Shown here: one piece after another, positions 60,582-64,000 of the stretch
Layout: every line of letters starts with the position of its first letter
How positions within the stretch are numbered: the first letter of the stretch is position 1
Assembly (NCBI RefSeq): GCF_004917075.1
Contig: NZ_SSYB01000001.1
Coordinates: 729,097-793,096, forward strand
Origin: Geomonas edaphica
GTDB taxonomy: Bacteria > Desulfobacterota > Desulfuromonadia > Geobacterales > Geobacteraceae
Reading direction: 5' to 3'
DNA: 64,000 bases
Notes under the pieces: model-generated
What the model was told of the DNA's origin: nothing
Databases searched by the model: none
What the model saw: the letters and a program-made list of their open reading frames with translations, nothing else
Translations under genes and position numbers: made by a program

Positions 60582-61664
60582 TTAACAACAACCCTTTAAA
60601 TATTTTTTGGTCAGGAACTTCACGTCGTCGGAGCGTCCCTGCCCGTTGAGAATCGGAATGAGCCTTTCAGCGGCGGAACGCGCCACGCTCGGATGCTCGA
60701 GCGACTTGGTCCAAAGCTCCATGGCGCGCTCGGTGTTGCCAGTAGTTTCGTGCAACTCGCCCAGCATGAACTGAGCCTGGTCGGGGAGGATATCAAGCTC
60801 GAGCATCTTCTCCACGACCGCCATGGCCTGCGGATAAGCCCCGCCGCCTGCGTAAAGCTGGACCAGCGCGAGGTATACCGCAGCGTTCTGCGGATTGAGG
60901 GCAAGAGCGCGATTCAGGAGCTTTTCGCTCTCATGAATTTGGCCGCCCCTGAACATTATAAGTGCCACTTCGTATAATACAATGTCATTTTCACCAGATA
61001 ACAACATTTCCTGCAAAATTGTGAAAGCGTCGCGGTCGTTACCCTCATGAATCAGGAGGTAGGCACGGGCAAATTTAGGACCCATGGCAGCATAGCGTCC
61101 CGGCAGGTCGCCTGGGAGCGGCTGGACCATGAGGTAGAACTGATCCTCCTCTGAGAGGCTCATTTCCATGGGGGCCGGCTCCTCGTGATGGTGGCCGCCG
61201 TGCCCCTTGCAGCTCGTGCAGGAGCCGCCGCTGTGCGGCTTGTAGTTGCCTACAGCGGCAGCTGCTGCCGGTGCGGCAGCAGCGGAAGCGGCAGCGGCAC
61301 CGTCCGCGGGAGCTGCGGCGGGTGCAGGCTGCTCCAGTTTGAGGGCCTCAGCCTCGGCGCGCGACTTGATGCCGCGGTCGACGGCCAGGTCGGCGGCAAG
61401 CCGGAAATGGTCGTATGCCTTCTGCGCCTCGCCCGCCCTGAGCGCATGCTCCCCTTCCTGGAGGTTCAACGCCCCCAGGTGGTCGCAGGCCTGATTAAAA
61501 CCCTCACGGATCGCCGCAGCCTCCTGCGCCGCGTCCTCGGGGCAAAGCCTCAGCGCTTCCTCGAAATCAACGCGCGCATCGGCGAAACGCTCCGCCGCGA
61601 GGTGCTTGGCACCCTGGTTCTGGTAGTGACGAAAATCCTTCTTGCCGAACAGTCCGAAAAACAT
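60582..61664 (-). CDS. TPR protein with Ala/Pro-rich linker and Cys/His metal-binding-like motif
   Basis: The 360-residue protein has an N-terminal TPR-like region (about 10-108), an Ala/Pro-rich linker (about 110-140), a short CTSCKGHGGHHH motif at 149-160, and C-terminal TPRs (about 205-350). It ends in CC. The linker is a low-complexity tract that would be disordered. The Cys/His cluster could bind zinc, copper or iron. No signal peptide is evident, so it is predicted to be cytoplasmic. The gene lies 26 bp upstream of the IHF gene; both may be co-transcribed. Confidence 0.82.
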   Translation of the reverse strand: MFFGLFGKKDFRHYQNQGAKHLAAERFADARVDFEEALRLCPEDAAQEAAAIREGFNQACDHLGALNLQEGEHALRAGEAQKAYDHFRLAADLAVDRGIKSRAEAEALKLEQPAPAAAPADGAAAASAAAAPAAAAAVGNYKPHSGGSCTSCKGHGGHHHEEPAPMEMSLSEEDQFYLMVQPLPGDLPGRYAAMGPKFARAYLLIHEGNDRDAFTILQEMLLSGENDIVLYEVALIMFRGGQIHESEKLLNRALALNPQNAAVYLALVQLYAGGGAYPQAMAVVEKMLELDILPDQAQFMLGELHETTGNTERAMELWTKSLEHPSVARSAAERLIPILNGQGRSDDVKFLTKKYLKGCC

Positions 61665-61700
61665 GCAGCCTCCGATAATGGTGGAAATAACAAACTCACA

Positions 61701-63017
61701 TCACATTCGAATGAGTTCGGTAACGCTTTCTAGGTGATACGTCTGCGGAAACATGTCGACCGGCTTGGACCGCGTGACCCGGTATCCGGCGCCCTGCAGT
61801 TGCGCGAGATCGCGCGCGAGGGTCGTCGGGTCGCAGGAAACGTAGATGATCCGTTCCGGTTCGAGCTGAGCCAGTTCGGCGGCGGCTTCGGCGCCCGCGC
61901 GCGGCGGATCGAGTACTACGAGGTTGAACCTCTCCTTGCGCTTCGCCAGACGCCGGACCGCGAGTGATGCGTCGCTCACCTGGAACGAGGCGTTCTCGAC
62001 GCCGTTTGCCTCCGCGTTGACCGCAGCATCCTGGATCGAGGGAGCGAATCCCTCCACACCAAAGACCTCGGCGGCGTAAGGGGCAAGCGGAATGGAGATG
62101 TTGCCGTTGCCGCAGTAAAGATCGAGCACCCGTTCCTTGCCGGTTAGGGCCGCCCACTCCCAGACGGTGCGGATGAGTTCGAGGTTCTGCCGGTAGTTCA
62201 CCTGGGAGAAGCCGCCCCGACTGAAACGAAGGCGCATCTGCCGTGCCCCCGGAAACAGGTCGGCCGGGATGCAGTAGCTCAGGGAATCGATGCCGAAAGC
62301 GCGGATGAGCTCGCCCTTCCCCCCCCTTTTCACGTACGCTCCCGATACGGATGGGATCAGGTCGCGTGCGGCGGCAAGCTCCTCAGCCACCTGTTCCGGC
62401 CGCGCCTCGCGGCAGTGCAGGATGGCGATCCCCTCCCCGTCGTCGCCCATGGCGAGATCGAGTTGCTGTACCGTCTCGCCGTGCGGCAGCCGCGACAAGA
62501 TAGAGCGGAACTCATCCGCCATCCGGTTCAACAGCTCGTGAGCCAGGGGACACCCGGCGCCGAAATCGACGATGTCGTGGGAACCGGTGCGGAAGAAACC
62601 AAGCCTCAATGCGCCCTTGTGCCGGGAGACCTTCAACTGGACCCTGGAGCGGTAGCCGTAGCATTCCGGCGAGGGGGAAACCGGCAGGACCACCTCGCGC
62701 GGCACCTTGCCGATGCGGCTCAAGGTGTCGGTGAAGATGGTCCCCTTTGTCGCCAACTGCTCGGCATAGGAGAGGAACTGCCAGTCGCAGCCGCCGCACG
62801 CGCCGAACACGGGGCAGGAGGGCTCGATGCGCAGCGGGGACGCCGCCACCAGTTCAAGCAGCTCGGCCTCCACGAAGGAGCGCTTCTCCTTAATGACGCG
62901 GACGCGGGCGGTATCCCCCGGTGCGGTGAAAGGCACGAAACAGGCCTTGCCGTCGAGGCGTGCGAACCCGGCACCGCCGTAGCAAAGGCTCTCGATGGAG
63001 ACTTCGTACTCAGCCAT
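61701..63017 (-). CDS. 23S rRNA (uracil-5-)-methyltransferase, RlmD/RumA family
   Basis: The 438-residue protein has an N-terminal TRAM domain (about 1-55), an Fe-S cluster-type set of cysteines (Cys68, Cys74, Cys77 in CPVFGACGGC and a further one in GAGCPLA) and a SAM-dependent methyltransferase domain with LDLYCGNGNIS, VVLDPPRAG and the nucleophilic Cys in YVSCDPTTLARDL. The family makes 5-methyluridine in 23S rRNA; which of the known sites is targeted is not decidable. Its start overlaps the end of the next upstream gene by 8 bp. Confidence 0.92.
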   Translation of the reverse strand: MAEYEVSIESLCYGGAGFARLDGKACFVPFTAPGDTARVRVIKEKRSFVEAELLELVAASPLRIEPSCPVFGACGGCDWQFLSYAEQLATKGTIFTDTLSRIGKVPREVVLPVSPSPECYGYRSRVQLKVSRHKGALRLGFFRTGSHDIVDFGAGCPLAHELLNRMADEFRSILSRLPHGETVQQLDLAMGDDGEGIAILHCREARPEQVAEELAAARDLIPSVSGAYVKRGGKGELIRAFGIDSLSYCIPADLFPGARQMRLRFSRGGFSQVNYRQNLELIRTVWEWAALTGKERVLDLYCGNGNISIPLAPYAAEVFGVEGFAPSIQDAAVNAEANGVENASFQVSDASLAVRRLAKRKERFNLVVLDPPRAGAEAAAELAQLEPERIIYVSCDPTTLARDLAQLQGAGYRVTRSKPVDMFPQTYHLESVTELIRM

Positions 63018-63402
63018 GGACGCCCCGCGGGATGAACCCTCTTTTGGGCCCCTGGGCCTTGACGAGCTCGGACTGCGCGAGTTTTTTAGGGAAACCGGGA
63101 CCGCTGAAATACTCGAGGGAGTGTTCTACGAAATGGGCGATCACCCGGTCGACGGTCTCCTCGACTGAGGCGCCGGCAACGCCCTGGTGCTCGATCTCTT
63201 TCTGGTAACTGACACAGGCGCCGAGAAGCTTTGTGGCTGTCTCATAGGACGCCTCGTCCTGGAACAGGTCCGGAGTAAGAGGCACGTCGCAGCTTATCTT
63301 CACCCTTACTTGGTGGTAGTCGCCGAAGTAGCGGCGGGACGCATCGAAGAAACGAACGGTGAGCCCGTTGGAGAGCGGGATCTCCTTGATCAGTTTTGGC
63401 AT
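63010..63402 (-). CDS. Uncharacterised small protein encoded upstream of the rRNA methyltransferase
   Basis: The likely start is ATG 63402 (130 residues), with AGAGGTG nine bases upstream. ATG 63435 is open but has no ribosome-binding site. The protein begins MPKLIKEIPLSNGLTVRFFDASRRYFGDYHQVRVKISC, a mixed beta-type N terminus, then SYETATKLLGACVSYQKEIEHQGVAGASVEETVDRVIAHFVEHSLEYFSGPGFPKKLAQ, a helical region. No known domain was recognised. The overlap with the rRNA methyltransferase suggests co-translation. Confidence 0.7.
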   Translation of the reverse strand: MPKLIKEIPLSNGLTVRFFDASRRYFGDYHQVRVKISCDVPLTPDLFQDEASYETATKLLGACVSYQKEIEHQGVAGASVEETVDRVIAHFVEHSLEYFSGPGFPKKLAQSELVKAQGPKRGFIPRGVHG

Positions 63403-63511
63403 GTAAAAGGACACCTCTGGCAGAAATCTCGTCATTTTTTTAGCATGTTATGGGTGTTCTGTAAATAGCGATGATACCGTGAGAAAAATGGAGCAGACGG
63501 CGAAAACCAGC

Positions 63512-63540
63512 TTGCTTTTTTAAGTAAATATTTGTAGACT
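63512..63540 (+). promoter_or_regulatory. Candidate sigma-70 promoter of infA
   Basis: TTGCTT (63512-63517) and TAGACT (63535-63540) are 17 bases apart, about 45-70 bases upstream of infA. Matches are moderate. Confidence 0.45.
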
Positions 63541-63583
63541 CGCCTGTTGTTAAAACAAGCCACACATACCGCCAGGAGCGAAA

Positions 63584-63802
63584 ATGAGCAAGGAAGAAGC
63601 AATTGAAGTCGAAGGGACGGTCATAGAGCCGCTTCCCAACGCTATGTTTAAGGTGAAGCTGGAAAACGACCATATCGTGCTGGCACACATCTCCGGCAAG
63701 ATGAGGAAGTTCTTCATCAAGATCCTGCCGGGCGACAAGGTCACCGTAGAGCTTTCCCCCTATGACCTGAGCCGCGGCCGCATCACCTATCGCGCCAAGT
63801 AG
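63584..63802 (+). CDS. infA: Translation initiation factor IF-1
   Basis: IF-1 binds the 30S A site during initiation. The 72-residue protein is an S1/OB-fold domain with [62 protein letters not shown], all as in the family. AGGAGCG lies about six bases upstream of the ATG. It is monocistronic here rather than in the ribosomal-protein operon. Confidence 0.97.
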   Translation: MSKEEAIEVEGTVIEPLPNAMFKVKLENDHIVLAHISGKMRKFFIKILPGDKVTVELSPYDLSRGRITYRAK

Positions 63803-63957
63803 TCCTCCCCCGTACGTCACCGGCGTCTGTCCCAGCCACATTCAGCATCGCTGCAAGGCAATACGGATAACATAGACCCGATACCGGTTTAGTGCGTGCC
63901 GCCCACGCAGCACACTAGAGCCCTATCCAAATATCAATAAAGAACGAGGAAGAACCT

Positions 63958-64000
63958 ATGTACACTGCAGCCGATCTGAGAAAAGGCCTGAAGATCGCCA
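63958..64000 (+). CDS. efp: Elongation factor P (N-terminal fragment at the window edge)
   Basis: The ATG at 63958 follows AACGAGGAAGAAC and begins MYTAADLRKGLKIA, matching the N terminus of elongation factor P, which helps ribosomes pass proline stretches. Only 14 codons lie in the window, so the assignment rests on this short match and the good ribosome-binding site. Confidence 0.72.
   Translation, partial: MYTAADLRKGLKIA

Overview
The window is a gene-dense, GC-rich stretch (by eye about 60 percent GC) of what looks like a Geobacter-type chromosome (Geobacter, Geomonas or Citrifermentans; an inference from overall protein character). The inference rests on a five-haem NrfA of the calcium-free type, a NIT-domain chemoreceptor, GGDEF proteins, a short GNAT acetyltransferase beside recN and nadK, a lone AmrS-type radical SAM enzyme, and cell-wall genes arranged rfbA-rfbC-mreC-mreD-mrdA-rodA. 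No rRNA, tRNA, CRISPR array, transposase or prophage gene was seen. The window ends a few codons into efp.

Layout. 0-8 kb: minus-strand nadK-recN-acetyltransferase, divergent from a plus-strand block glgP-rarA-pfkA that ends in a bidirectional terminator. 8-13 kb: a minus-strand run of amrS, a PAS histidine kinase, a plsC-type acyltransferase, rnhA, an HNH protein, a HAD hydrolase and a TPR protein. 13.6 kb: a 50-residue zinc-ribbon protein with its own promoter. 14-21 kb: a minus-strand envelope operon from rfbA through mreCD, mrdA and rodA to a DUF3524 glycosyltransferase related to tRNA-queuosine mannosyltransferases. 21-36 kb: sfsA, an unknown protein, an anti-sigma-type ATPase, two very large SNF2-family ATPases, nudC, the putrescine genes aguA and aguB, and two small hydrolases. 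Between the first SNF2 gene and nudC lies an array of about 13 copies of a 20-bp repeat. aguA and aguB are separated by a nested inverted repeat.

36-48 kb: a membrane diguanylate cyclase, a divergent FMN-protein/MocR-regulator pair, a monohaem cytochrome c, two transporters, a PfkB kinase, an Rrf2 regulator beside a SLC13-type dicarboxylate transporter, and an unrecognised protein. 47-52.6 kb: a DUF4139 protein, a three-part peptidase/propeller/outer-membrane-barrel fusion, and an SDR-like protein without the usual catalytic Tyr and Lys. 52.8-56.5 kb: nrfA and a nitrate/nitrite-sensing chemoreceptor are divergent and share an FNR/CRP-type palindrome, suggesting co-regulated nitrite respiration and taxis. 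56.5-64 kb: a second diguanylate cyclase, a phosphate pair (Ppx/GppA and a Na/Pi cotransporter), an IHF-beta/HU protein, a TPR protein with a Cys/His cluster, an RlmD-type rRNA methyltransferase, a small unknown protein, infA and the start of efp.

Several intergenic regions carry GC-rich palindromes or inverted repeats (1-91, 29323-29568, 30607-30633, 41930-42023, 48758-48840, 52685-52705), some clearly related to one another.
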